Below are positions 21,440 to 33,244 of a stretch of DNA of 64,000 bases, piece by piece. Under the pieces are notes generated by a model. It made no database searches. It saw only the letters and a program-made list of their open reading frames with translations, and was not told where the DNA came from. A program made the translations under genes and the position numbers. This DNA is from Lichenostomus cassidix (lineage: Eukaryota; Chordata; Aves; Passeriformes; Meliphagidae). The stretch spans positions 11,348,293 through 11,412,292 of the forward strand of contig CM039210.1 of assembly GCA_008360975.2 (NCBI GenBank), given 5' to 3'. Position 1 is the first letter of the stretch; the number at the start of each line of letters is the position of its first letter.

Positions 21440-22830
21440 TGTGGTGGTTTTGATTGGCCCAAAACATCAGAAAGGTATCTTTAACATCTAAGAGAAATTT
21501 AAACCCCTCAAAAGCTGTTGTAGTAGGCCTGAGGAAGTGTCTGAGGGGTGAAGAGTGGCACAAAGATGGCTCCTGTGTGTCCTGAGTAAAAGTTCTGGAA
21601 GTTTTTCATCAAGTCCAGCAGAGCCAAACTCTGATGGCTCTGAAAGTGATAGACATGCTGCCGGCCGCGTGTAGGCCAATTAGAGGTGCTAGTTACGCCT
21701 CTGTGAAAACATATTTAAGAAAAATTCAAAACAAGGTAGGCACACACACTTCTTTGTAGTTAGAGGAGAAGGAGGTGGAGGAAAAAATATGTGAAGGGAA
21801 AACAACATGGAGACACCAAAGTCAGTGAAAAAGGTGGGGGAGGAGGTGCTCCAGGTGCCAGAGCTGAAAACCCTCTGCTAGCCATGGTGAAGACCATGGG
21901 GGAGCAGGAGGTCATCCTGCAGCCCATGGAGTCCACAGGAGAGCAGAAATTCACCCACAGCCCACGCCAGAGGAGCAGGTGGATGCCTGGAAGAAGCTGT
22001 GATCCAGTGGGAGTCTCATCGAAAGAGTTAAAGCTACAGAGGCCTTGCAAGGGAGAGAAAAAAGGCCTTGCTCCTGGGATGGAAGCAGCCTGGCCTCGGC
22101 TCGGAAGAGTCTGCACCTTATGGACAAGAGGACTCATGTTGCAGCAGAATTCGGGCGGGATGTTGCTCGTGAGATTGGACCCACACCAAAGAAGTTCCCA
22201 GAGGACTGTCTCTTGTGGGAGGGACCCCGAGGCTAAGTAGAGGACCCCTCTCCCTGATGGACTGACCAGAGAACAAACCCCTTACCCTGCCCCCTGCCCG
22301 TGTTGTTGGTTTGGAAAGAGGGAAGGGGGGGTGAGCAGAGAGACTGCTTCTTAAGAGGGAGGGGGTGAGAGCAGAGAAACTGCCTAGAGAGAGAGAGAGA
22401 TAAGTAGAGATAAAGAGTATTTGTAGTAGAAGAATTGTGGTGATGAATAGATTTATGGACCTGCTCTGTGGACTGAGAAAATACCCCACACCCTGCCCCC
22501 CTACCCGAGCTGTTGGTTAAAAAGAGGAAAGGGGGTGAATAAAAATGGGTTTGTAAGAGGGAGGGGGGGTGAGTGAACAAAATTGTGTATGAAAAGTTTA
22601 TTGTTACCTCTCATTTATCCTCCAACTCGGTTAGGTAATTAAATCACTTTGCAACTTTAAGTTTAGAGCCTGTCTGCCCTTTTCTTCCGTGTGTCCTCCT
22701 ACCACTGTCCTATCTCACTTAACTCCTGAGGTTGGTGTGTGTTTTTACATTTTTTTTTCTTTCCCCTCTCCACGTCTGCAGCAGGAGAGAGCAGAAGTGC
22801 CTGGCATTTAGTCAGGGTCAAACCGCGACA
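21440..22830 (+). repeat. Family Q LTR inserted in a reverse family Q LTR
   Basis: Begins TGTGGTGGTTTTGATTGG and ends GGTCAAACCGCGACA. Flanks are C-rich (CCCC / CCCTG), so the target duplication cannot be read exactly. Contains an open frame from 21791 (start MKGKQHGDTKVS, 149 codons) that recurs in part in other copies. Confidence 0.82.
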
Positions 22831-23509
22831 CCCTGCTACAGCTGGACAGGGGAGAGAAAAAAATTAAACTAAGGAGTCATGAGTTAAGGATGAGGAGAAA
22901 ACACTCCAAGGGCAAAACAGGCTCAACTTAGAAGTACAAAGTGAATTTATAAGTAACAAAGTCAGAGGAGAATAATGAGAAGTAAAATAAGCCCTTAAAA
23001 ACACCTTTTCCCCCCCAACCCCTCCCTCCTTCCCACTGACAGCACAGGGAGACAGGGCATGGGGGTTTTGGTCAGTTCATCACCAGGATCTTCTTCCACT
23101 GCTCAGGGAGAGGAGTTGTTCCCCTGGTATGCCATGACATCCCTTCCCATGGGAGACAGTTCTCTATGAACTTCTCCGGTGTGGTTGCAATCTCACAGGC
23201 AAACAGTTGTCCCAAAACTGCTGTGGTCATTCTTCCACAGGGTGCAGTCCTCCAAGGACAGGCTGCTCCTGATTGGAAGCAGGGGCCCACTCTCTCCACT
23301 GGGTCTCCCACTAGATCACAACCTCCTCCAGGCATCCACCCGCTCCAGTGTGGGCACTTCTCCCATAGGCTGCGAGTGGATCTCTGCATCCCCCGTGGAC
23401 CCCATGGGCTGCAGGGGGACAGCTGCTCCACTATGGTCATCACCATGGCCTGCAGAGGAATCTCAGCTCTGGTGCCTGGAGCACCTCCTCCCCCTCCTTC
23501 TCCACTGAC

Positions 23510-23893
23510 TGTTGCAGTGCATTTTCCCGTCCCTAACCCCTCCCCTCTGGCTCTCCCTGACTGGTTCATGTGAGTCAGCACCGCCCCCTGCGCCCCGCCT
23601 GATAAGCCCCGGCGGGATCCTTACCCGGGGCTTTTTTGATTGAGGCTCCCGTGGACCCCACACCCCTCCCCGCCCCATCCCCCAGTCCTTCCCTTCTGAC
23701 CCTAATAAACCGCCTGGAAACCTGGAATCGAGAGCCTGCCTTTTTTTACCTGTCACGATTCTGCAAAGGACCGCGTCTCTACAGACTTGCAGCCCGTGGC
23801 CGCTGCGTGCCTTCCTGGCGTGTTTGGGCTCGGGGGCAGCCCCCCCCGGATATGCAGCGTGGGGGGGGCTGCCTTTGAGACCGTGACGCTGCA
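23510..23893 (+). repeat. Family T solo LTR, 384 bp
   Basis: TGTTGCAG...GACGCTGCA, flanked by 6 bp repeats ACTGAC (23504-23509 and 23894-23899). AATAAA at 23704-23709 gives plus orientation. A 6 bp duplication fits alpha/beta-type integrases. Confidence 0.88.
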
Positions 23894-24189
23894 ACTGACC
23901 TTGGTGTCTCCATGTTGTTTCCCTCACATATTCTCACCTCCTGCTCTTCTCTGACTAGAATTAAAACTGTGCCCCACTTTTTTTTTATTTTCTTCTTAAA
24001 TATGTTATCACAGAGGTGTTACCATCATCTCTAATTGGCCCAGGCTTGGCCAGCAGCATGTCCATCTTCAGAGACATCAGGGATTGGCTCTGCTGGACAT
24101 GGTGGAAGCTTCTAGGAGCTTCTCGTAGAAGTCACCTCTGTGGCCTCCCCGCTACCCAAAACCAGGCCATGCAAAACCAACACAGCTTG

Positions 24190-25301
24190 CCTCATGGTCA
24201 ACTTTCTTAAACCCTTGGCCCATCCTGGGCCTTTTTCCCAGGTGGGTCTTCTGGTTGCTCGGTCACTCAGGGTCTGGGTTAGGCAAAACTGGGGGGGCTA
24301 CCTCCAGTGTGCTGTGATTGACAGACACTGTGGGGCTGGGGGCGTATGGGAGGCAGGGCACTACCTCACCAGAGCAAGGCCTGAACCACCCCCTACCACA
24401 TATTCCAAGCATCCCAAGATTTCTTGAAACAGATTACTCTTTCCAGTCTCTGACAGACGGGCAGTGGCAGAAGTACAGAGTCTGCAGTGCTCATCCCGGC
24501 CCCTTCCCCGAGGAAGAAATAGAATAAAATGGCAGACTTGCAGTGTGCATTCCTTTTTTTCTTCCCCCTGAAGCCACGCCCCCCAGTGATGACATAGATG
24601 ATATAGAATAGAGAACCATATGCACACAGCTCTAGGCTCCACCCTCCTGCGAGCAAACCTAGAACTCTGGAGGAATATCAATCTGGGTTGGCAAACCACC
24701 AACAGCATCAGATGGGCACAATGGCTGTTGTACATACTGATGCCTCCTGGCTTAGTGCCACTTAGTGCAAGATTAATGCCATGTGAATGCAGCTCATATC
24801 CCCAGCTGAGATTTCCTACAACCTATTGCTGGTGTTTTGCTGGCATCAAGACCAACAAGCTTTCACTTTACTGTTGGAGGCCAAGGTGAAGTGATTTCAA
24901 TTAGAAGAGGATCACATAGGTCTCAATTCAATGCAGGCAGGCTGTGTAACACTGGCAGCATGAAGAGTCATTTATTAATTTCTTAGCTGCATCGTTTGGA
25001 ATTTCATTTTCCCTCTCTGTTTTTAGTCTTCCTTGTCCCTTTTACCATTCAAAGTGTAATGCAAAAAGGCATTAGGGTTCTGTAGTTCCTTGCTTTCATC
25101 AGGCGGTTGTTTGCTTTGCCCCAACCACCCCAGTAATTAGCAGTAATGAACGAGAGGAAGAGAAAGGAAGCAAAAATGGAAAATGAATATTCAGCTGACC
25201 AGTTTCTTCCCTCAGTGGCATTTGCTTCTGTGTCATGCAGCTGCATTTCAAAACCCCGTGCATATTTACATGCCTCTAAGATGAACGGTATGTGTTTATT
25301 G
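24190..25301. other. Unassigned DNA
   Basis: No convincing gene or repeat. Contains short frames only. Confidence 0.35.
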
Positions 25302-25306
25302 CCCTG

Positions 25307-26364
25307 TGTCTTGGGCATATATTTTTATCCCATCCCATCTTTGTTTTTTGTTTTGTGTCCGAGATGGCCGCTGCCCGCCCCCCAGCTCCGGGGATATCGC
25401 GATAATTGCGAGCCATCCCGGGATTTCCTGAGATAGTTGGGGGGGAGGGGGGGGGGTGGAAGAGATAGGGGGAGCTCTGCCCTTTCCGTCCGGGAAGGCA
25501 ATTTTCGGACAGCTAGGGCAGCACGGGTCTCTCTGAGATACAGTTGCACTCCGACTTTGCCTGTTTCTTTTGGTTTCTTTCTCCTTCGGCACTGTGACTG
25601 GTCCTGCTGGCTCGTTTCTCTGCTTCCCTCCTGTTTTGGGATCTCACAGCCAGCGCGTGCCGCGCTGGGGACCCGGGGACCGGGAGGACCCCGTCCTCCC
25701 TTCTGCACAGCCTGGACCCACGGACTAGCCATCGTTGGTGAGCTATCCAGGAGAGAGATTCCCCGCTCCACCCCTGCCATTTTTCTGCTACTGCTCCGGT
25801 TCTTTTGCTACATTGTAACCCAACACCCCATGCCTGCCGGGACGCCTGCGGCTCCTGACACAGCTGCAGAGTTTCTGCCACCTTTTCTTCACTACCCTGG
25901 GTGAACCAGCCTCTGCCATTCCAGCTGCTGCCCCTGAGGTTCCCGCAGCAGCCCGTTCCACCATCCAGCCCGCCCGCCATCGCCGCGTAAAAAACAGGCA
26001 CCACTGAACCCCGCGCCACAGCGTCCCCCTGCAGCCCCGGGGGAATCATCGCACCTGTCCTACCTGGCCGGGAGCCACCCAGCGCCCCTGCCGGCTGTGA
26101 CCGTAACTGCACCAAAGGGGAGGGCGTGTGACACCCAAAGAAGGTTGTCACTGGGTTTCTGGTTTTGTTTCTTGTTTCTGCTGTTGTTGTTTGTTTGCCT
26201 CGTTATACATACTAGTAAAGAACTGCTATTCCTTTTCCCATATCTTTGCCTGAAAGCCCCTTAATTTCAAAGTTATAATAATTCGGAGGGAAGGGGGTCA
26301 TATTCTTCATTCCAGGGGAGGTTCCTGCCTTCCTTGGCAGACACTTGTCTTTCAAACCAAGACA
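25307..26364 (+). repeat. Family S2 solo LTR
   Basis: TGTCTTGGGC...CAAACCAAGACA, with flanks CCCTG (25302-25306) and CCCTT (26365-26369), a 5 bp duplication with one change. The end (ACTAGTAAAGAACTGCTATT to TTTCAAACC) is related to family S; the GC-rich first half (GATGGCCGCTGCCC...) is not. The long GC-rich frames on both strands (for example 25513-26151) are not supported as genes. Confidence 0.82.
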
Positions 26365-26369
26365 CCCTT

Positions 26370-27240
26370 TTCAAAACGGAGCACATATTTACATGCTTTG
26401 CTGAAATGGGACCATATACCTTTCTTTTTCCTTGACACTGAGGCCAACCCTTTGTTTCTGCTCGTGAAACAAAACAACACACACACACACACACACACAA
26501 AAGGAAACTGAGGAAAGAAAATGCATTTATTATGTGGTTCTATAAATAAAAGAGCTGGGAAGATACAGAAGGTTCTGATCTCTGAGGGGTGATGGTAAAG
26601 TGCTACTGATAAAGTGGCTACGATTCAGATCAATAGCAAACAAGACAGGCAGGTGAATTTCTCCTTTGATCTTCATTCCCTATGCAGCCTGAGTCAGTCT
26701 GACTCTGCCACACAAATTACTACTTTATGGAGAGGAAAAGCAGCTTGCTTGGCTTTTTGCCTATTGCACAAGTGGATTGGATGGCAAATGATAAGTGTCA
26801 CTTGTTATAATTTCAAAAAGCCACTGGAAAATGGTAGTTCCAGCACTTCAACTTGATGTGTCACCATTTTTTGTGTCAGCAGGGTATTATAGGGTTGATA
26901 TATAGATCAGTTCTAAATGGTCTTAATAAAACAAAGATTAAAGCTGGAAGGAAATAAAGCTCAGGACAGGGGTCACCTGTAAAGATATAAATATAAAATA
27001 GGGAAATTTCAGGGAGAAAAATAGTGATTATGGGAGATGATGTCTTGTAAGCCAGAACTGTGCTTTTGGCCTCAAACATTGTGTTCTAATGTGCTCTGCA
27101 TTACTACTGACTTAAGGAAAATCACATCAGCTTTGTGCCTTATTTTCTCCAGCAAGTAAGCAGGCATGGCTGAGAAGAGCTTTCCAAACTTACCAAGGGA
27201 AAGTTGTAAGTTTTGAAAGATCAGCAACTTGTGATCCTCA
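26370..27240. other. Unique DNA with an (AC)n run
   Basis: A dinucleotide run (AC)11-12 lies at about 26477-26500. Otherwise no gene or repeat recognised. Confidence 0.5.
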
Positions 27241-27244
27241 GTGG

Positions 27245-27910
27245 CTGGAAGTCAGCAGTCTGGATGGAGACCAGTTGTCTATAGCAAATGAGGCATGGAC
27301 TCTCTTGATTCCAGCAAAGAGAATCGTTTATTACAATTATGCAAGGCTTTTTATACTGTGCTAAAAATATTTTATTCAAGGCTTTATACTGTGCTAAAAA
27401 TATTCTGGCTAAAAATATTCTTGTTAGCATTTTTGTTAACTAAACACTGGCCACATGTCACATCCCTTATTGTGGGAGATGGCTGTTAGGTCTGTCCAAA
27501 TGCCTCCTGCAAGAGGCAGGGATTGGTCAGTGAGATGCGTGGACACTGTATGGTGATTGGATGGGAAGGCGCGTGATTGACAGGCGCGCAGCCAATCCGT
27601 ACCTAGCCCGCCAATTGGAGGGCATAAAAAGGCTTGTTTCTTTGTTAATAAGGAGATTTTCTGAACACGACCTTAGGAAATCATTGCCTTGCTCCTGGAC
27701 ACTACACCTTATCACCTTTGTTGCTGTTCACGTGCTCCCTTGACCAATTAGCACTTTGACCGGGTGCTGTCCACGTGAAGCATACATAAGTTGTTCTTGT
27801 CTGCATGTCAGCTGTACATTTCCCAAAGTGCTTTTCGTGAATCATCAGTGAGCAAAAGCAAGCAAAGGCCCTTTACTAATTCCATAAGACTTTTTTTGTC
27901 TCCCACAGTT
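27245..27910 (-). repeat. Candidate LTR, minus orientation, limits uncertain
   Basis: On the minus strand the order is a CCAAT-rich U3-like block, a duplicated GCACAGTATAAA element and TATAAAAAG at 27345-27353, then AATAAA at 27327-27332, about 15-20 bases on. That spacing is typical of a short retroviral R region. The right end TCTCCCACA could be the reversed TGTGGGAGA terminus at 27909. No target duplication was found. Confidence 0.45.
27521..27632. promoter_or_regulatory. Cluster of CCAAT boxes with TATA-like element
   Basis: CCAAT or ATTGG at 27521-27526, 27555-27560, 27592-27596 and 27611-27618, with CATAAAAAGG at 27623-27632 on the plus strand. Four NF-Y-type boxes in about 100 bases. 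Either the U3 of the minus LTR around it, or a bidirectional promoter. Confidence 0.4.
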
Positions 27911-28156
27911 TTCTACATCAAAGTGAGCTCAAGCTCAATTCACTGGTGGAAGTGCTCCCAAGCTCTGGGGAGCTACACTGAAGAGATTCGAACTTTTCAA
28001 TAAGAATGAGTGATATTGTTTCTGTAAAGAGCTGAAGAGTGGTTTTTGCCTTTGTCATTTCCCCTTAGTGACAAGTGCAGGAGGGACACTTAGCAGGTCT
28101 AGCCTTACTTCATGATGGCAGGTTCCTTACAAGAACCAAACAATACATCAGATAGG

Positions 28157-28557
28157 ATCATAGAATCATTTCGGTTGGAAAACACCTCTAAAACCATCAA
28201 GTCCAACCACTGACCCAGCACTGCCAAGCCATGTCCCCAGGTGCCACATCTACACATCTTTTAAGTTCCTCCAGGGATGGTGACTCCACCACTGTCCTGG
28301 GTAGCCTGTTCCAATGCTTGATAACCCTTTCAGTGAAGAAATTTTCCCCAATACCCAACCTAAACCTTCCCTGGCACATCTTGAGGCCATTTCCTCTTGT
28401 CCTGTCACTTGTTACTTGGTAGAAGATACCGACCCCCACCCAGCTACAACCTCCCTTCAGGTAGTTATAGAGAATGATGAAGTTCCCCCTGAGCCTCCTT
28501 TTCTCCAGACTGAACATCCCCAGCTTCCTCAGCCACTCCTCAAAACTCTTGTGCTAA
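28157..28557 (-). repeat. CR1 LINE 3' end, reverse
   Basis: Starts ATCATAGAATCATTTCGGTTG and continues through CCATCAAGTCCAACC, GTGCCACATCTACACATCTT and CCTTTTCTCCAGACTGAACA, all standard reversed CR1 text. Confidence 0.88.
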
Positions 28558-29202
28558 GATTGCAGATGGTATGCAACATATGCAAGGTTGAATGCCAACC
28601 TGAGCCCTTGAGCCTGGATAGGGAGTTGCATTGAGGTGATGGCAAGGCAGGACAGTTGCAATCTGGGCTGGGAGGTGCTGCCTTTTCTGCAGTGCATAAT
28701 TGGGGGAGCACTCATCTCAGACAACAAAGCCATAAGAAATTGAGACAGCGTTACAAGCCATATGTACCACCTTCTATACATTAAATCCATCCCTGTGGTC
28801 CCCAGAGTAAAGCAAGCCTCTCTGGATATTTATTATTCCTGGAACCTAGTGGATGGGGCCTCACCCACAGGGAAAAACTGTTAAACCATAAAATATTGGC
28901 ATCCCATATGTTCTTATTTTTATCACAACAGCCCAGTCTGTTGCAGGTAGAACTTCCTTCTGACAGGACTGATAGTTTCTTAAAAAATAAATAATGGTCT
29001 TGCAGCTTCTATGCCTTCTATTGCTCAGCTTTCCACCCAGCTGTTTTAATTAATTTAAAATTAGGTGTACACCATGGAGATCTGTAGGTAGTTGAAACTT
29101 GGAATGTGCTTTTGACTGAGGCTAATGAGTCAGTGATATCCAGTCAGATGTGTGCCACCCTATGGATTTCTGAGCAATCACAGGACAACCTCCCACTTTG
29201 TT
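28558..29202. other. Unique DNA, nothing recognised
   Basis: No gene or repeat that I can support. Confidence 0.4.
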
Positions 29203-30102
29203 TCTTTACTAGTATGCATATGTATAACAAGGCAAACAAACAACAAGGCAGCAACAACAAACAAAACCAGAAATCCAGTAACAACCTTCTCTCAGCTGTC
29301 AAGCCCCTTTGGCATAGTTGCGGTCACAGCCAGCAAGGGCGCTGTTGGCTCCTGGCAGGGCAGGGTAGGTGCAATGACTCCCTGGCGGCTGCAGGGGACT
29401 GCTGTGGTGCGAGTTCAGCCACCTCTCCCTCGTGGTAATGGCGGGCAGGCTGGATGGTGAAATGGGCTGTAGCAGGGACCTCAGAGCAGCAGCTGGAAAG
29501 CAGTGCTGGCTCACCCGGAGGTAGCAAGCAAAAGGTAGCAGAAACTCAGCAGCTGTAGCAGGACCCACGGGGTGTCCTGGCAGGCACGGGGTGCTAGGTT
29601 GCAGTGTAGCAAAAAACCCAGAGCAGTGGCAGAAAAATGGTGGGGCTGAGTGGAGAATCAGTCCCCAGGGTAGCTCACCGGTGATGGCTGGTCCCTGGGT
29701 CAGGCTGTGCAAAGGGGGGTGGATCCCCTGCAAGGGGATTGGGTACTCCCAGTCCCGGGTCCTGGCGTGGCACGCACTTTGGTCTGGACTCCCAAACAGC
29801 AGAGAAGCAAGCCAGTAAGCCCAGTCACAGTGCCGAAGGAAAAGAAACAAAAAGAAACAGGCAAAACCCACAAGCAACAGTATCTCTGGTCAGAGACATG
29901 GTGCTGCATGGCCAGCCAAATTGCCCATCCAGAAGGAAGGAGCTGCCCCTTGCTCCCCCCCCCCCCCCACACTCTCACAGGAAATCCTGGTCTGGTTCTC
30001 ACCCATCGCAATGCTCCCGGAGCTGGGGGGGAAGCAGTGACCACCCTGGACACAAAACAACAAACCAAAGATGGTATGGGATAAAAAACCATCCCCAAGA
30101 CA
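29203..30102 (-). repeat. Family S2 LTR, reverse, 3'-truncated
   Basis: Right end CCATCCCCAAGACA is the reversed TGTCTTGGG start of 25307-26364. Left end stops at the reversed ACTAGTAAAGAAAC motif, so the last about 150 bases are missing. Confidence 0.78.
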
Positions 30103-30686
30103 CCTACCTGAGATAACATGAAGTTGGGGGAATCTTGGGACTGTAGTCATTGCTGCTGGAGGTGTGCAAGAGCTGAGGACATCAGCCCTCTTAGGTTTAC
30201 CCTTTGCAGTGTCCAGGAATTAGTCAGAGCAGACTCTCTTTGTCCTCAGTGAGAATTCAGACCTCTCCAAGGGTGTCTCAGAGTTTGGCTGGGTTGGAGG
30301 AAACCATAGCATGGGCCCATCTTTTTCCATTGCCAGCTCAGGGATCATGGTCTGACTCAGCTCCTAGCTGGAGCTCCTCAGTTAGGTGTTGAAAGTGTGG
30401 TGGGGTAATGTTAGGCTATTGTACCAGTCCAGTGTATGCAGACAAGGCAGAAGTCCTTGAGAAGTTCAGAGTGGTCCAAGAGGTAGTGTGGGATGGTGTG
30501 ATGCTGAAGATAAACGGGTTCTGGTACAGGTTTTCACATCAGGGAACATCATGTACATGGACCTCCCATAGCTGAATTATGGTGTATGCCTCCCTGCAGC
30601 AGTGATAAAGAAGATTTGGCCAATGTAGGGTTCATTCCCTGGCTTAGGCAAGGCCACTGAGCAGCTTGGGCTATGTCTTGGATTGA
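30103..30686. other. Unassigned DNA
   Basis: No coding frame or repeat recognised. Confidence 0.35.
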
Positions 30687-31262
30687 TGTTATGATAATCC
30701 TTTATCCCCTATCGTTGGCTTATATGCCCAAGAGAGAAAAAATGTGTAAAAATGTGTGGTCCTGTCTCTTTAACTACACCCAGCCGAAGAGAGAAACGCG
30801 GGTTGTTTTGAAAACATTTTCCCCAAGCCTCGCTCCGGGGGAGGATTCGTCGCCCGGCAGAGACTGCGTGCTGGACGGGGGTCGGAGTGAGCTCTGTTCC
30901 CGTTTTTTTTTTCCCATTTTTTCTTTTTCCTCGTTTGGACCCCTTCTCTTCGATCTGCTTTGCCACCCGGAGACCCAGGAGGGCCAGAGGACAGCAGAGC
31001 TCTCCAGGGAGCTCCACCCGGCCCCGGGGGGGGGCGAGGAGGAGAGGGACTGCGTCTGAGAAAAGGACTTTTTAATCAGGTTGAATAACTCCTTTTCACC
31101 TTGGTTTTCCCCTTCCCCTGTGCCTTGCAGGGCACTCTGCGTGGTTTTGTCAAATAGTTTTTTCTTTACTTCCATCTAAGAGGTTCTGTTGTGGGTGGGG
31201 GGAGGGGGTGTCGGGGCCCTTCGCTCTCGGAGGAGAGAGAGTCTTATCATTAACCCGGGACA
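30687..31262 (+). repeat. ERV-L-type solo LTR
   Basis: TGTTATGATAATCC...TTAACCCGGGACA, about 576 bp. Same family as the split LTR 41259-57530 and 54512-55078. Contains CCTTGGTTTTCCCCTTCCCC and GCCTTGCAGGGCACTCTGC, shared by all three. No clear target duplication. Confidence 0.75.
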
Positions 31263-32378
31263 GGCTATGAGTACCAAAGTGATGCATTTACAGAGAAGTA
31301 TTGGCTTACTTGAAATCTATCAGGATTTTGCCATAGATTTCAGTAGGAGCATGACTTCTTTCTTGGTCTTTGCAATTCCTGTTTTCCACATTAAGAATCA
31401 ACTTTCTGTGTTATTTGCTGGTGGTAATGTACAGGGAAATGAAGCTAGAGTTATTTGGTATCACCATAAAAAGGGGAGCCGATGCTGGAACTTTAAAAAT
31501 GTCAGTGGAAAGCTGATTTTCAATTGACATTTCTGAATATGCATTACAGAGAGAGTATTACATAAATAATGCCTTTATTATATGGTGTGCAGTGCCAGTC
31601 TACATGAGTAAAAATGGAAGAAGCTTTCTATTCAGTTCAATTTTAAACATATTATACAGAACGGCATTTATATGACCTATTTAAAATTTAAACAAACTAG
31701 ATGATCTTTCAGGTCCATTCCAACCCTTTAGCATTGTATGATTCTATAATAGTCTAATATCTATACCTTCTTACTATTGACACAAGAAAAGATCAAGTAA
31801 AAGTTCAAAGCCCTTACAATCTTATTGACATTGGCCAAATGCAAGCTGTACAGATATTTTAACCTCAGTAAATAACTGAAATGTCTTTGCCTTCTATTTC
31901 AGGGTTCTAAAGAGCCTGATAAAATTATACCTGATAAAATTATACCTGGAGAAAGTATCCAGTTCTGTTGTTTGTGAGATATCTCTGTGGATTCTCAGTA
32001 GCAATTTTGAATACCAGGCAGTTGCCCTGGTGTCTGTTGTGAGATTCACAAAAATCTGCTCCAAAGAGACAAAAGACAATGAATTAAATCAAACTGAGTT
32101 GTAGCAGGAACCCACTTAGTAATTTCACCTGAGCTATTAATGATATTCTTTTTTATGCAGAACAAAGTTCTAGCACTTGGAGCTAAGATGGAAATTGTAT
32201 ATAATTCCAAGATCTGCTTTACGCTGATGTTTGGGCTCTACAAGGAATGTGTTTAAATGAAAAATTTGAGTGGTTTAAGTTTTTTTATTATTATTTCTCT
32301 TTTCTGGTGAAACCTGGTAACTCAAACTTTTCTTGGATATACTCAGAGGTGAAGTTATGAGGATACTAGGTGCCTTCT
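31263..32378. other. Unique DNA with a CR1 tail
   Basis: A short CR1 3' end (plus) lies at about 31690-31752: AGATGATCTTTCAGGTCC to GTATGATTCTATAA. Otherwise nothing recognised. Confidence 0.55.
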
Positions 32379-32830
32379 GTTATGACCCACCCCTGAAGGT
32401 GAGGGTAACTCAGGTTCTTGATAATAGATCCCTTGGGGCAGATTAGAGTGAAACAACACTGAATGGCCAGTGTTTATAAATATATATATATGTAGGGTTT
32501 ATTTTAGAATAATTTGGTTGCAATGGAAAGCAGGTATGTAACTGTTTTGGTTATTATATATAGTATTATAAAAGCATGGAAATAACACTTATGAAATACT
32601 AAAAGGGAAAAGAAAGAAAGTGAAAGAAAGGATAAGATTAGAAAGATATCACCGCCTGTGGATCCAAAAATGAAACTTGGTTGTTGCAATTCAGACTGTT
32701 GGTCGAAGTAATGGTCACGGTCTTGAACTGTTGGGGGTGGGGGAAGATCCTGAAACACAAGTTCAGTGGGTTAATATACACTCAGACTAGGTAGTGGAAG
32801 GAATGAGAAGGGAGTGTCTTTACAAAAAAA
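32379..32830 (-). repeat. Family X LTR-like copy 2
   Basis: Starts TGTTATGACCCACCCC; shares the GGGTTAATATACACTCAG and reversed polyadenylation blocks with 19321-20160. The far end is not defined. Confidence 0.4.
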
Positions 32831-32991
32831 CTGTGGGCCTGCTGGTAGATAAAACCAGATACTGAGAGATAGAAGAAACGATGGGAAGGAGTTCCGTAGG
32901 AATTCCACTGATTGACTTCTCAAGACTGTGTTAAATCCCTGGATTTAGCTAAAAAGAACAGAGACACAAGCAAAAGAAGAAGGGGGGAGGA
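32831..32991 (+). other. Internal retroviral sequence ending in a polypurine tract
   Basis: The last 20 bases (32971-32990, AAAAGAAGAAGGGGGGAGG) are a clear polypurine tract placed directly before an LTR start. This means retroviral internal sequence lies upstream of the ERV-D LTR as well as downstream. The rest is not recognised. Confidence 0.5.
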
Positions 32992-33244
32992 TGTATATTA
33001 GAAGGGGGTTTGCATTAGGTGTTTTGGGATGTGTGTGCCTCTCAAGTACTTCAGCTAATGGGGAAAGAGAGAGGGAAATGCAGCTGGGAAAGTAAGATAA
33101 AAGAGGCTGCGTCCTCTAGCAATTCGAGACACCCCATGGGAAATGCCCATGACCTCTCCCTTTATTCATTAATAAAGTTACAGGACTCCTCTGTCTCCTT
33201 TTTGGACATAAACCTCTGGTGTTTGTGGATTAATTTTCCTTACA
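32992..33244 (+). repeat. ERV-D LTR, 253 bp
   Basis: TGTATATTAG...TTTTCCTTACA, AATAAA at 33171-33176. Preceded by a polypurine tract and followed by a primer site, so it has internal sequence on both sides. Confidence 0.72.

Larger units (their letters stand above)
21376..24184 (-). repeat. Family Q LTR, split by two insertions
   Basis: Starts TGTCATGGTTTGACAC and ends CAAAACCAACACA, flanked by GCTTG at 21371-21375 and 24185-24189. Two later elements lie in it: a plus-oriented copy of the same family (21440-22830) and a family T LTR (23510-23893). Confidence 0.85.

Noticed and set aside
25325..26151. Long GC-rich overlapping frames up to 212 codons
   Set aside because: Low stop density from GC content inside the family S2 LTR; frames exist on both strands and are not matched in the other S2 copy as a protein.
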